A stretch of 17,423 bases of DNA from Neovahlkampfia damariscottae (GCA_016618085.1 JABLTG010000267.1:1-17423), one strand, 5' to 3'. Numbered from the stretch's first letter, positions 6,307 through 15,390 are shown. Numbers and translations are program-made. Notes: generated by a model from the letters alone, not told the origin.

Positions 6307-8134
6307 ATGTCGTCACTAGTCAAGAAATTGGGGTTGACTTCAAAATCACAAAAATCACCACGTAAAGAACCAGAAGAGGTTTTCAAAACAAAAACAACGG
6401 AAATCATGTGTGGTAAAAGAAAATAATACATTTAACTTCAAAAGATGAATGCTCAAAATTTTATGCGTCAAATCATTGTCCAATTTGTGAAACAAATCAA
6501 TGCTTTGAATGTAGAAATATACTACATTCAGTTCCAAGAAGAAAACATCACTTGGATAATTTACTACCACCAAAAATCAAAAAAATAGTTTTAACAGAAG
6601 AAAAACCAACAACGAAAGTAGATTTAAATTATTGTATTGTTCATCAAGAAAAACAATTAATATACTTCTGTACTGAGTGCTATAAACCTGTTTGCCCAGA
6701 TTGTGCAACTACAGGTTATCATAAAACTCATAACACTTTGTCAACTGAAGAAGCCACTCTTTTTCTTGTTGAAAAAATTAAAACCTCAGAAATTCATCAT
6801 ATTGATGAAATACAGAGAGTTAAAGGAGAATTAATTGAATTGGAAAAAGATCTTGAAGAAAATTTGAAAAAAACTACACTTCAAATTGAAAATTATTTTC
6901 AAGATGCCAGAACGATAATCAATGCTCATGAAAAGAAAATACTTGATGATTTGGCTTTTGTTCATCAAACAAGTGGATTTACTCTTCAAAAATTGATTGA
7001 AAAACATGAATCAATGTCAAATACTCCAGAAAAGAAATTGAAAACACTTTCGGAATATTCATTTTTGGAGCTTTGGGAAATTCAAAAAAATTTGTTAGAA
7101 ATGGAAAATTATAAATCAGAAATTTCAACAAAAGACAAAATTTGTTCATCATATGATTTCAGTCCTGATAAATTAGCTTTGAATCCTCTATTAGAAACTA
7201 AATTAGATAAAGGAGAACCATATACTTTGAAGAAGAAAAACCCAGGAAATAGTAATTTCTAACCTTAAATATTTTACATTTTTTTCACTTAGTCGACATT
7301 AATGGAACTATTTTATCTGGAGAAGGAATTAAGAGTTGTTTATTACAAAAAGAGGCTAACTTTGATATTCAATTTGTAGATTTTGAAGGAAAAAGTTTAA
7401 AAGTTCCAAATGAATCATTGGAGATCACGATAACTGGTCCTGAAAAATTGATCATCACACCAAAGATTAAACTTATAAAAAACAAATTTAATGTTAAATA
7501 TACATGTACAAGAGTTGGTGACATTGAACTCATCATTAAACTTTCATCAGAAATTGTTAGAAGCATTTCAGTAGTCTGCGAAAGTACAAATGTCATTGTA
7601 TTGCAATATGAATCTCCTTTTGACAAAAATGGACTTTTTTCACATTTAGGGCTCAATAAGAAAAAATTTGAAAATCCTGTCATATTAAGATTAGTTACAA
7701 TTGAATCTGATACTTTGAGTTCATTTGGATCAAAACCATTCACTTTAGCCGGTGATGCATGTACCAATTTTTATACAGATGCCAAAGATCCAAATCAAGA
7801 AGTTTCTGTTTTGATTTCAATATTACCATCCGAACATCAATTAAGACCGAATTATTATTGTTTAAGAAATGCATTGAAAGTAGTAGATAATCCAATGAGA
7901 AATTGGAAACTTGAAGGTTCAACAGGATCTGGTCAAGATTGGAAATTATTAAAAGAACATGTCAATGATACAACAATCGAAGAAAAATCAGGTTTTTCAG
8001 CAGCTTGGCCAATTGAAACAGATGAATATTTTTCACTTTTCAAATTAACTTCAACAGGTGAACAAGCAGACGGTGATCAAAATGTCACTCTTGGAGGCAT
8101 TGAATTTTATGGTGTTTTAAAAAAAATCAAATAA
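6307..8134 (+). CDS. Tandem B-box, coiled-coil, filamin-repeat, discoidin-like protein
   Basis: The three-exon model is 6307-6412, 6445-7251 and 7293-8134, with introns of 32 and 41 nt, giving 584 residues. The first splice creates MCDECSKF at residues 34-41, completing a first zinc site with CPIC (47-50) and CFEC (55-58). A classical B-box 2 follows (C99, H102, CTEC, CPDC, H..TH; about 99-135). Residues 150-240 are a charged coiled coil. Residues 310-395 look like a filamin-type Ig repeat (GEGIKSCLLQKEANFDIQF and VKYTCTRVGDIEL). The C-terminus (about 400-584) resembles the discoidin-like domain of HECTD1- and BTB-type proteins: ESPFDKNGLF, YYCLRNA, MRNWKLEGS, WKLLKEHVND, AAWPI, GIEFYG. B-box/filamin order recalls TRIM proteins, but no RING is seen, so ligase activity is not supported. 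A scaffold role is inferred. The stop is 8 nt from that of convergent ESS2. Confidence 0.85.
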
Positions 8135-8141
8135 AAATTTT

Positions 8142-9299
8142 TCACAAATTTAATAAGTTGTCTGTGATATTCACATCATCTTTTGTTTTTTTTACATTTG
8201 AATTCAATTTCATTTTTTTTGATTTTTGATCTTCTTGAACTTGTGGTGATGGTTGAGTGATTGAATTCTTGATCAATTCAGATCTTGGTGTTTTAGTACC
8301 TGAGTATTGATTTAAAGAAGGAGATGGAGTGTAACTTGATCTTAAAGAACTAGCAAAACCTGATTTCTTTTTGTTTAATAATTTCATTGCAGGTGAATTC
8401 TTTATCATTGGGTTGGTAATTTTTGTTGTATTCGTTTTCTTTTCAATTAATTTCATTGCTGTTTTTTCTCTTGAACTTGTTTCTGGCATTTTAAATTTAG
8501 GACCATCATTAATTTGTACACTATCAACAACTGTACCCCATGACATTAATTCAGAAACTGAATTGTCAATTGAATCTAAACTTGGTGTTTGAATCATTTT
8601 ATAACCATTGACCATGGGAGTTGAACCATCTTCATTTTTTGTTGGAATTACCTCAGATCCATAAGTTGTATTCCAAACATTGTCTTTCTTTGGTTGTTTT
8701 TTATACTTGACTTCAGGCAATTTTGCTTCAAAAAAAGTTGCATTTTCATAATTTATTTTTTTTTCTGATAACTTTTCATTTATTGGTAAACTTTGAACAG
8801 AATCAGTTTCTTCATAATAATATAAAGCATTCTTTTGAATTGGATTCAAATGATTTTTTCCTCCAACTAACAAAGCAGGTTGATTTGACGAAGTATCTGA
8901 AGTCAATAATTTTATATCTTTTTTTTGTTCAATTTCTTTTCCATTGTAATATTCTTTAATTTTTTGTCTTTGTTTTTGTTTCATTTTTTCTATGATCAAA
9001 GAAAAAGAAGCTGTATCTTCTGAAGTGTATTTTGAAAAAAATTCATTCAACCCAAGTTTTTTTTCATTTTCATTTTTTTGAGGTTTTTTATATTTTTCTA
9101 ATTCTATTTGTGCTTTCTCAATTCTTGAAGGATCTTTTGATTCATACGCTTCAAATAAGGAGATTTGAGCTTCAAGCATTTGTTGATCAGGAAAGAAATC
9201 TCGTTGTATTATTGTTTCGATTGAATCTTCCCATTTTTCTTCGCTTATGATTTTTTGTTTATTATGTCTTTGTAAAAATTTGATTTCTTGGTCAGACAT
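8142..9299 (-). CDS. ESS2: Splicing factor ESS2 / DGCR14 (Es2) homolog
   Basis: One exon encodes 385 residues. The family signatures appear in the right order: ETIIQRDFFPD (about 27-37), EFFSKYTSEDTASF (about 86-99), NALYYYEE (about 155), a PMVNGYKMIQTPS stretch, ELMSWGTVVDS (about 249-259), LRSSYTPSPS (about 320) and the C-terminal end ITDNLLNL. ESS2/DGCR14 proteins are nuclear and associate with the activated (C complex) spliceosome, helping splice-site use; human ES2 is 476 residues, so this copy is compact. The start is fixed by MSDQEIKF and the ATTGG pair upstream at 9333-9347. It ends with TGA, 8 nt from the convergent B-box gene. Presence of such a gene fits the many tiny introns here. 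No broken motifs are seen. Confidence 0.95.
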   Translation of the reverse strand: MSDQEIKFLQRHNKQKIISEEKWEDSIETIIQRDFFPDQQMLEAQISLFEAYESKDPSRIEKAQIELEKYKKPQKNENEKKLGLNEFFSKYTSEDTASFSLIIEKMKQKQRQKIKEYYNGKEIEQKKDIKLLTSDTSSNQPALLVGGKNHLNPIQKNALYYYEETDSVQSLPINEKLSEKKINYENATFFEAKLPEVKYKKQPKKDNVWNTTYGSEVIPTKNEDGSTPMVNGYKMIQTPSLDSIDNSVSELMSWGTVVDSVQINDGPKFKMPETSSREKTAMKLIEKKTNTTKITNPMIKNSPAMKLLNKKKSGFASSLRSSYTPSPSLNQYSGTKTPRSELIKNSITQPSPQVQEDQKSKKMKLNSNVKKTKDDVNITDNLLNL

Positions 9300-9332
9300 C
9301 CTTGTTGTTTAAGTTTGGATGAATTTAATTGA

Positions 9333-9347
9333 ACCAATGACCAATCA
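9333..9347 (-). promoter_or_regulatory. Double ATTGGT motif upstream of ESS2
   Basis: On the minus strand this reads TGATTGGTCATTGGT, two copies of ATTGGT 8 nt apart, followed by TCAATTAAATTC, about 34 nt before the ESS2 ATG. It is the strongest instance of the CCAAT-type motif in the window. Confidence 0.6.
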
Positions 9348-9433
9348 ATGATCTGTTTTTCACCAAACAAAAAACATCAGCTAAATTTTCAAAAATTTGA
9401 AATTTTTCACTAGTAGGTTCAACATTCAGGAAT

Positions 9434-9823
9434 CATTCAAAAATTTAAGAATTGTTCAACTGTAGTTTTATCATTCAAAAACAAATGCAAACATACTGAT
9501 GAATATCTTCAATTCTCAGAAATATTCAATAAGTACTTGGATGAACACCCTTTAGTAGAAAGAGAAATGGATCCATATTATGTTATTTGCTCTTTTGGAT
9601 GTGCTATTTCAGCAGCGAAACCACAAAATTGGATCAAAATGTTTCAATGTACGATGGAACAAATGGATTGACAAAGTCGAATGTATTAGGAAAATTTGAC
9701 TTTGTGTACGAATTTCGTGATGAAAAAGGTGCTCATCAATTTGCTTCATTTATGAAAGGAAAACATTCCAATGTCAACATTTTAATTATTCAAACAGGTA
9801 GAGCCGTTCATTCAATTGAATAG
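9434..9823 (+). pseudogene. Short gene or remnant with changed frame
   Basis: One frame reads IIQKFKNCSTVVLSF, CKHTDEYLQFSEIFNKYLDE and REMDPYYVICSFGCAI up to about 9625. Another reads VSMYDGTNGLTKSNVLGKFD, VYEFRDEKGAHQFASFMKGK and ILIIQTGRAVHSIE to a TAG at 9823. Both are coding-like and abut near 9625-9640. No start codon precedes the first frame before an in-frame stop at about 9412, and I found no GT/AG intron of normal size that joins them cleanly. It may be a real gene whose exon structure I could not solve, or a gene broken by an indel. No family is recognised. Confidence 0.4.
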
Positions 9824-9983
9824 TAAAAATAAAACATTTACAATTATTAAAATTTTATAAAATCTTTCTTTTGAAAAATAAATTGGAGACTCTTTGAACA
9901 AAACTCAAACAGTTAAACAATCAATTCTAACATCACATCAAAACAAATATCCAAATTAAAATCTAAATTGATAATATCTTGTG
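9824..9983. other. AT-rich spacer
   Basis: AT-rich spacer with an AATAAA-like word and no convincing promoter. A short Cys-containing frame (SCDDCYRYKKNRD, about 9977-10015) overlaps the next entry in another frame and ends at a TGA near 10041; it could be an exon, but no partner was found. Confidence 0.3.
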
Positions 9984-10313
9984 ATGATTGTTATCGCTAT
10001 AAAAAAAATAGGGATCAAATTGTATCATGCTACCGTCCGTGAAAAGTATATGAAGCAGAAAAAAGATAGCATTCCTTTGTATTCAAATGACAATTTAATT
10101 GCTCAATTTTTGGAAAGTGCACCTGGGAAAGAAATTAAGTCAGCAATTGAATTTGACAGTGTCATGAAAGAATTGGATTTCTCAGATAATAAGCAAACAT
10201 CATTTTTGTTCAATTTTTGTAGTCAATTAAAATTAAAGAATTTTCTACTGTACTGGTCTCTTATTGGTGGAAATTTTCTTTCTCAACTAACAGTTGATTG
10301 GTCATTAATATAA
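9984..10313 (+). CDS. Hypothetical protein, uncertain
   Basis: A 109-residue frame from the ATG at 9984 to a TAA touching the next gene's ATG at 10315. The middle (YMKQKKDSIPLYSNDNLIAQ, then LESAPGKEIKSAIEF and MKELDF) has plausible protein composition. The first 15 residues are odd and may instead be intronic or belong to another exon. The last 10 codons run through the ATTGG promoter motif of the downstream gene, which weakens the call. No domain is recognised. It may be the 3' part of a gene that starts further upstream. Confidence 0.35.
   Translation: MIVIAIKKIGIKLYHATVREKYMKQKKDSIPLYSNDNLIAQFLESAPGKEIKSAIEFDSVMKELDFSDNKQTSFLFNFCSQLKLKNFLLYWSLIGGNFLSQLTVDWSLI
10294..10304 (+). promoter_or_regulatory. 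ATTGG motif upstream of cysteine-rich gene 1
   Basis: TTGATTGGTCA ends 10 nt before the ATG at 10315, followed by TTAATATAAA. It matches the ESS2 and B-box motifs. Confidence 0.5.
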
Positions 10314-10314
10314 A

Positions 10315-11385
10315 ATGAACAAAACACTTCTGGGTGTACTCACCTTGATTTTCATGTTTTCTATAATAGTTTCAGGAGAAGTACAATTACCTCATCAACA
10401 TGAAGCTTCAACAAAAATACAAACCACTGAAACATTAGGATTCAGAGCAGGTAGAAAAGGTTTCAAAAAACTTTCAAAAGTTTTAAGAAAAATTTCAAGA
10501 AAAGCAAATAGAAGAAGCTCATTTTTCATGAGAAGTGGTTTATCAAAATCAGAATTCCAAAAAGTTGCAAAAAGAGCAAGAATAAATAAAAGACGTGGAA
10601 ATGGTGTTCACTGCGCAACCAAATGTATGCATAAAGTCAAAAAATACCCAGTTAAAGTTTGTACAAAACTTTTCAAAAAAGGTAGAAAACACAGAAGATG
10701 TCAGTGGTCAAAAGTGAAAGATATATGTTCAAGAAAATGTAAGTTTGGAGCAAAAAGATGTTGGAGAGTTTGTTCAAAAAAGTCATGTTATGGAAAACAA
10801 GTAACAGTTTGTAAACGTAAATGTCACAGACACAAACATTGTTATCGTGAATGCAAATACAGAAAAGTTAAAAATTGTTTTTATGACAGAATTCCTGGAA
10901 ATTGGATTCATAAATGTAAAAAAGTTTGGAAATCAAAAGGATACAGAAAATGTCTCAGAAGTTGTACTCATTACACTACAAAATGTTCAGACTATTGTTC
11001 TCATGTAAAAGTTTCAAGAAAATATAGAAAATGTCAACTCTACATGGTCAGAGGAGCTACTGTCAAGAAACGTTGTTCTTATGGAAAATATCATCATAAA
11101 TGTTCAAAATTATGTTCATTAAAAAAAATGTGTGGAACTGTTTGTAAAAAGAAACTTTGCAATGGAAGATATGTCAAACAATGCAAATACAAATGTTGGA
11201 GAGGAAGTAAATGTGTACGTAGATGTACAAAAAATAGACAAGTTAAATGTTATATGAGAAGAGTACCAGCTAAATATGCAAATAGATGTTGGAATATGCT
11301 TCAAAAGAAAACAGTCAAAAGATGTTTTAAAAAATGTTTTAGAGTTGTAAAACATATTTCAATGAATAAAATTCAAAAAAAATAA
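10315..11385 (+). CDS. Secreted, highly basic cysteine-rich protein 1
   Basis: One exon encodes 356 residues. Residues 1-21 form a signal peptide with a hydrophobic core (LLGVLTLIFMFSIIVSG). A basic linker of about 75 residues (FRAGRKGFKKLSKV, RKISRKANRR) follows, then two tandem cysteine modules. Each has exactly 17 Cys, 34 in all. The gaps between cysteines in module 1 are 3,11,12,8,3,6,3,4,7,3,5,3,7,12,11,3; module 2 differs only at gap 3 (13) and gap 6 (5). Many cysteines form CX3C pairs. The two modules are clear internal duplicates: CKYRKVKNCFYDRIPG in one, CTKNRQVKCYMRRVPA in the other. The protein is very rich in Lys and Arg. No known family is recognised; CX3C pairs recall helical-hairpin peptides, but the loops here (5-6) are short. 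A cell-surface, cyst-wall or secreted defence role is only a guess. A paralog lies at 13604. Confidence 0.85.
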   Translation: MNKTLLGVLTLIFMFSIIVSGEVQLPHQHEASTKIQTTETLGFRAGRKGFKKLSKVLRKISRKANRRSSFFMRSGLSKSEFQKVAKRARINKRRGNGVHCATKCMHKVKKYPVKVCTKLFKKGRKHRRCQWSKVKDICSRKCKFGAKRCWRVCSKKSCYGKQVTVCKRKCHRHKHCYRECKYRKVKNCFYDRIPGNWIHKCKKVWKSKGYRKCLRSCTHYTTKCSDYCSHVKVSRKYRKCQLYMVRGATVKKRCSYGKYHHKCSKLCSLKKMCGTVCKKKLCNGRYVKQCKYKCWRGSKCVRRCTKNRQVKCYMRRVPAKYANRCWNMLQKKTVKRCFKKCFRVVKHISMNKIQKK

Positions 11386-11465
11386 AAACTAAAATCAAGA
11401 ATGAAATAAATCTTAAATTTCAATTATTCAGTTTTTTTTTTTATTTTATCGTTTTGTTTTGGCTG

Positions 11466-11475
11466 TCCAATCAAA
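11466..11475 (+). promoter_or_regulatory. CCAAT motif upstream of channel gene
   Basis: TCCAATCAAA lies 7 nt before the ATG at 11483. It is in CCAAT orientation, opposite to that at 10294. Confidence 0.45.
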
Positions 11476-11482
11476 TTTTGAC

Positions 11483-13417
11483 ATGAATTCATCAGAAATA
11501 GGAGAAAAAATAAAGAAGAGAACAAAAGATACAGCAAAACATTTCAAAACAAAAATAATTATACCAGATGAAGAGAAAGTACAACTTTCTGAATTCGAAA
11601 AACTCAAAAAATATTATCGAATTCCTTGGTTTTTACTGTTGGATTCCATTTTATTAATTTGTGTTTTAGTGATGGTAAAAACAAAATAAAATTTAAAAAA
11701 ATTCAAGTTCTTCACTTATAGTCACCCAAGAAATACTTATTTTAAAAATTTCAGTGAATCTGCTGCAGGATATTTTTTGCCCAAAGGTTTTGTTTCAAAC
11801 CAAGAAAGTCAAGACTTATATCATCAATTTCATTTTCATAAAATCCAAGATGCTTATGATGATATAACAAATACAGTTACCAAAGTAAAAATGAAAATAT
11901 AAAACTTTAACCTTTTTTTTTTAGTTTGATGCCATAACAAAAGACTCAACTGACACAATACAAAAAATAAATTTAGGAAATAATAAGACATTACCTATTT
12001 TTATGAAGGTCAATTATTATAATGATTCAATGAGAAATTATTTGTCTGGTACTAAAACTGGTATCATTTCAAATCAAACCAATGACATTTTTATTTTCAA
12101 CAACAAATTCGAAAGAACTGGGTTTATAGAAGGAAATACTACATCTGATTCATTAATAGGATTCAATGGAAATAATTTAAGAGAAGTTTTTGATAAAATA
12201 ACTTACATTGAAATGGAATTTTTTATTCAAAGTTTTGCTTACTTGGACGGAGAAACTGTGAGAAAATCTTTGTTTTTAACCAGTTTAATAGTTATGTATG
12301 GAATGGGAAATTACAAAAATCTATGAAAAAACATCAACTTTCACTGCCTCAATTATCAATAGATATTATAACTGCAGAGATCAATGTAAAAAAAAAAAAG
12401 AAAGAAAATTTTAACTTCATTTTAGATTCAAGATCTTTCAGTACAGTTTCTATTGTATTCTTTATAATTCTTGGAATTGTTTCGTTTGTTGTTGCTTGTG
12501 TTAATTTAATTGGTTTGATTGAAAGGTTAGTATTATTGATAAGAATATTTCGAAAAGGACATTGGAAATTTAATAATATATTCAAATATTTACATTGGTG
12601 GTATTTTGTTTCAATTGTTGGATGTGTTTGTAATATCATTGGTGTTTTTATTTTGTATTTGGCAAAATCAGAAAGTTCAAATGTCGCAGGAAGGACATTT
12701 TCCGGAATAGGTTGTTGTATAACAGTTTGCACAATTATAAGACATTACTATTACAACAAAAGATTATACGTAAAAAAAATTTTATTTAATTTTTTGTTCA
12801 AATAGTTTCTTGTTCAAATTTTAAGATTTGGATTACCTAAAGCTATGAATGTATTTGTTGGATCAATTCCTTTATTTTTTGCTTTTAGTCTTGCTGGTTG
12901 TGTTTGGTTTGGATGGATACATGGTAACTTTGGAGATATCCTTTCATCTTTGGTTACTCTGATGTGTTTAATGCATAGTGATGATTTAAGGAATATATTT
13001 AATAGAATATTTGCGATTGACTGGTTTACAAGAATATTAGGTAGAATTTATTTATATTCTTTTCAATTTATTGTTTTTACAATTATTTTGAATATTTTTT
13101 TGGTTGTCATTCAAGAAACGTAAGCTTCAGAAATTATTTTTCAGTTTTTTTTTTTTAGTTACATGGATTTATTGTCAAAAGAAAAGGAGAAAAAACGAAA
13201 AGAAGACGAAAGATCAGAGGAAGAAAAAATTATGAAGGATTTAGAGATGGAAGATGCATTAACAGATTCTGAAAAGATTAAAGAAATCAATACTATTGTT
13301 GTTGGAATAAGAAAGAAAATTGCAGAAGTTCAAAATGGACATTTGTCACAAAATCAAGAAGAAATTTTGAAAAATATTTCACATTGCTGCTCACAGTTAA
13401 TACATGAACAAACATAA
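11483..13417 (+). CDS. Mucolipin (TRPML)-like cation channel, seven exons
   Basis: Exons 11483-11674, 11708-11884, 11925-12257, 12292-12385, 12426-12769, 12806-13119 and 13159-13417 join in phase to 570 residues, matching the usual mucolipin length. The six introns are 33, 40, 34, 40, 36 and 39 nt. Residues 38-64 hold FEKLKKYYRIPWF and the first membrane helix. A lumenal loop of about 200 residues contains DLYHQFHFHKIQDAYDD, YYNDS, and WEITKIYEKTSTFTASI with YYNC. S2 is about 272-297 and S3 about 325-346 (HWWYFVSIVGC). LRFGLPKAMNVF precedes S5; the pore loop is GDILSSLVTLMCLMHSDDL (423-441) and S6 is IYLYSFQFIVFTIILNIFLV. Mucolipins carry NGDD at the filter; here it is HSDD (437-440). They are endolysosomal Ca2+/Fe2+-permeable channels gated by PI(3,5)P2. 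The charged C-tail is coiled-coil-like. The gene sits between two cysteine-rich paralogs. Confidence 0.88.
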
Positions 13418-13574
13418 AATCTCTTCTTTATGAAGAAGGGATGCTGTTTCAGTTGTCAATTGAGACAAATATTGAATTGAAATTTTGGTTTTAATTTTTT
13501 TCACTAGTAATAAATAATAATTTTGAGGAAATTTAAATTTAAAAAATTTTTTGTTCTATTTTAACCTAACATTT

Positions 13575-13583
13575 CATTGGTCA
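13575..13583 (+). promoter_or_regulatory. ATTGG motif upstream of cysteine-rich gene 2
   Basis: CATTGGTCA lies about 20 nt before the ATG at 13604, the counterpart of the motif at 10294 in front of the paralog. Confidence 0.5.
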
Positions 13584-13603
13584 AAATCAACAAACAGAAA
13601 ACG

Positions 13604-14752
13604 ATGAACAAGTCATCACTTTTAGTTGTGTTTCTGGTTTTATTTTTGATCTGTGGTCATGTTCATAGTGAAGAAATGAAATCATTGAATGTTCAAAAGC
13701 AAACATTAGAAGCCGCAAAACCTATGTCTTCAAAAAAAGTTGACTTTGGAAGTCAAAAAAGAATTTTGAGAAAACTTAGAATTCAAAAAAGAAAATTATT
13801 TCAAAAACTTGGATTTAAAAAATTAAGAAAAAACTTTAGAAAACAATTCAGAAAAGGTTGGAATAAAAGAGGCTTGACAAAATCTCAATTAATTCAAAAG
13901 AGAATAACTTTGACAAAAATGGCAAAATCTTTGATGAGAAGAGCTCATGATAGAAAGAATTTAGGTGTCAAATGCGCATCACGTTGTATGAATAAAGTGA
14001 AACTTGTTCAAGTTAAAAAATGTAAAAAACTTTTTCTCCAGGGAAGAAAAGTTCGTAGATGTTCATGGAAGAAATTAAAATCATTATGTTATAACAAATG
14101 TAGATATGGAGCAAAAAGATGCTGGAAAGTTTGTTCAAAAAAAGATTGTTTTGGGAAACAAGTAACAGTTTGTCGTTCAAAATGTGTAAAAAATAAAAAA
14201 TGTAGAAGAGAATGCAAATATAGAAAAGTTAAAAGTTGCTTTTTTGATAGAATTCCAGGTAAGTATATCAAAACTTGTTCAAAAGTTTGGAAATCAAAAA
14301 CTTTCAAAACTTGTCTCAAACTCTGCACAAAGAAAACAACACATTGCTCAAAGAAATGTTCAAAGGTTAGAGTTGTCAGAAAATATAAAAGATGTCAAAG
14401 ATATTTAGTTGAAAGAGCTTGTGAAACAAAGAAATGTTCATTTGGAAAATATTTCAGTAAATGTTCCGCGCATTGTGCTAAGAAGAAAATTTGTGGAACC
14501 AAATGTAAATTTGAAAGATGTGATGGAGGTCCAAAAAAAAGAGTTTGCAAATATAAATGTTGGACTGGAAGAAATTGTATCAAAAGATGTGCATCTGTCA
14601 GACAAATGAAATGTTATATGTTAAGAATTCCAGCAAAGTATTCAAATAGATGTTGGAACATGTTGAGAAGTGGTACAGTAAAAAAATGTTACAAAAAATG
14701 TTTCAATGTTGTAAAAGTACTTGCAAGAAAAGTAACAACAAAACCAGTCTAA
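13604..14752 (+). CDS. Secreted, highly basic cysteine-rich protein 2 (paralog)
   Basis: The ATG at 13604 starts a typical signal peptide (MNKSSLLVVFLVLFLICGHV), so the in-frame non-ATG start further upstream is rejected. The protein has 382 residues: signal, basic linker (RKNFRKQFRKGWNKRG), then two cysteine modules as in the 10315 gene. Module 1 has 17 Cys at exactly the same gaps as module 1 of the paralog. Module 2 has 18: an extra Cys (in ERACETKKC) splits gap 3, and gap 9 is 8 instead of 7. Shared words include RYGAKRCWKVCSKK/KFGAKRCWRVCSKK, GKQVTVC, ECKYRKVK and FDRIPG/YDRIPG. The total of 35 is odd, so one free thiol or an intermolecular disulfide is possible. Signal peptide and cysteine layout predict secretion; the function is unknown. 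Confidence 0.85.
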   Translation: MNKSSLLVVFLVLFLICGHVHSEEMKSLNVQKQTLEAAKPMSSKKVDFGSQKRILRKLRIQKRKLFQKLGFKKLRKNFRKQFRKGWNKRGLTKSQLIQKRITLTKMAKSLMRRAHDRKNLGVKCASRCMNKVKLVQVKKCKKLFLQGRKVRRCSWKKLKSLCYNKCRYGAKRCWKVCSKKDCFGKQVTVCRSKCVKNKKCRRECKYRKVKSCFFDRIPGKYIKTCSKVWKSKTFKTCLKLCTKKTTHCSKKCSKVRVVRKYKRCQRYLVERACETKKCSFGKYFSKCSAHCAKKKICGTKCKFERCDGGPKKRVCKYKCWTGRNCIKRCASVRQMKCYMLRIPAKYSNRCWNMLRSGTVKKCYKKCFNVVKVLARKVTTKPV

Positions 14753-14877
14753 AATCGTTAGACTCAAAAAAAAAAAAAATGAATAAAATTTATTTTTTGA
14801 AAGACTTTTATTTCTGGAAAATAATTTTATTGGACAAAAAAGAACAAATCGTTGTGCTTTGAAAAACCGTTGACTTC

Positions 14878-15311
14878 ATGACGATGAACTGGAATGAGTA
14901 TTCAGATTATTACTCAGAAGGACAACGAGTGTATTTGTATTCAGAAGAAAAGCAATTAATAGCAGGTATGAGAATCGTTTCATTTTAACTTTTTTTTTTG
15001 AAGAAGGAAAGTTCAATAATTATATACCCTCCAATATTATAGATGGAAAATATTATTTATGTCAAGTATATGTATGTTGCATTGTAAATCAAAAACTTGC
15101 CAATAGTTTCAAGTTTGAGATGGACGAAGATTCTAGTTTTTTTATGTCTATGCCTATAAAAAAACATAATACAATTACAATTCCTTTAAATCAAATTTCA
15201 TCAAAAAAAATACGAACACGAGACGAAAATATTGACAAAAGTAATAAAACAACAAAACGAGAAATTGCAACATTCCAAAACCCGTTTTTTTCAAATTTAA
15301 AATTAAATTAA
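14878..15311 (+). CDS. Small hypothetical protein, two exons
   Basis: Exon 1 is 14878-14965 and exon 2 is 15004-15311. The intron of 38 nt begins GTATGAG and carries TTTTAAC followed by a ten-T run and GAAG. Joined in phase 1, they give 131 residues, or 129 if the second ATG at 14884 is used. The first part (NWNEYSDYYSEGQRVYLYSE, then a KFNNYIPSNIIDGKYYLCQV stretch) looks beta-rich with aromatic and Cys residues. The C-terminal 50 residues are basic and low in order. No signal peptide or membrane segment. No family is recognised. TTATTGGACA about 40-50 nt upstream fits the ATTGG pattern. It converges with the coiled-coil gene; 79 nt separate the stops. Confidence 0.65.
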
Positions 15312-15390
15312 AGAAAAAAATGTAGATGCCAAACCTTTATTCAAATTAATTTTGAATGTATTTCAAATATTTCCTTTAGTAAATCAATTT

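Noticed and set aside
8371-9250. Three plus-strand frames rich in Phe and Leu over ESS2
   Set aside because: Antisense shadows of an unambiguous ESS2 coding sequence.
11119-11355. Minus-strand frame opposite cysteine-rich gene 1
   Set aside because: It is a shadow: the Lys/Cys codons of the sense strand read as Phe/Thr-rich protein in antisense. The same holds for the frames at 14089-14328 and 14395-14583.
11675-11721. A 47-nt version of the first channel intron ending at TATAG
   Set aside because: It breaks the reading frame; the acceptor TTCAAG at 11707 keeps phase 0 and yields FFTYSHPRN, which continues sensibly.
12349-12732. 127-residue minus-strand frame inside the channel gene
   Set aside because: It crosses two introns and the membrane exons of the mucolipin-like gene, whose exon joins are well supported; it has no promoter or recognisable domain.
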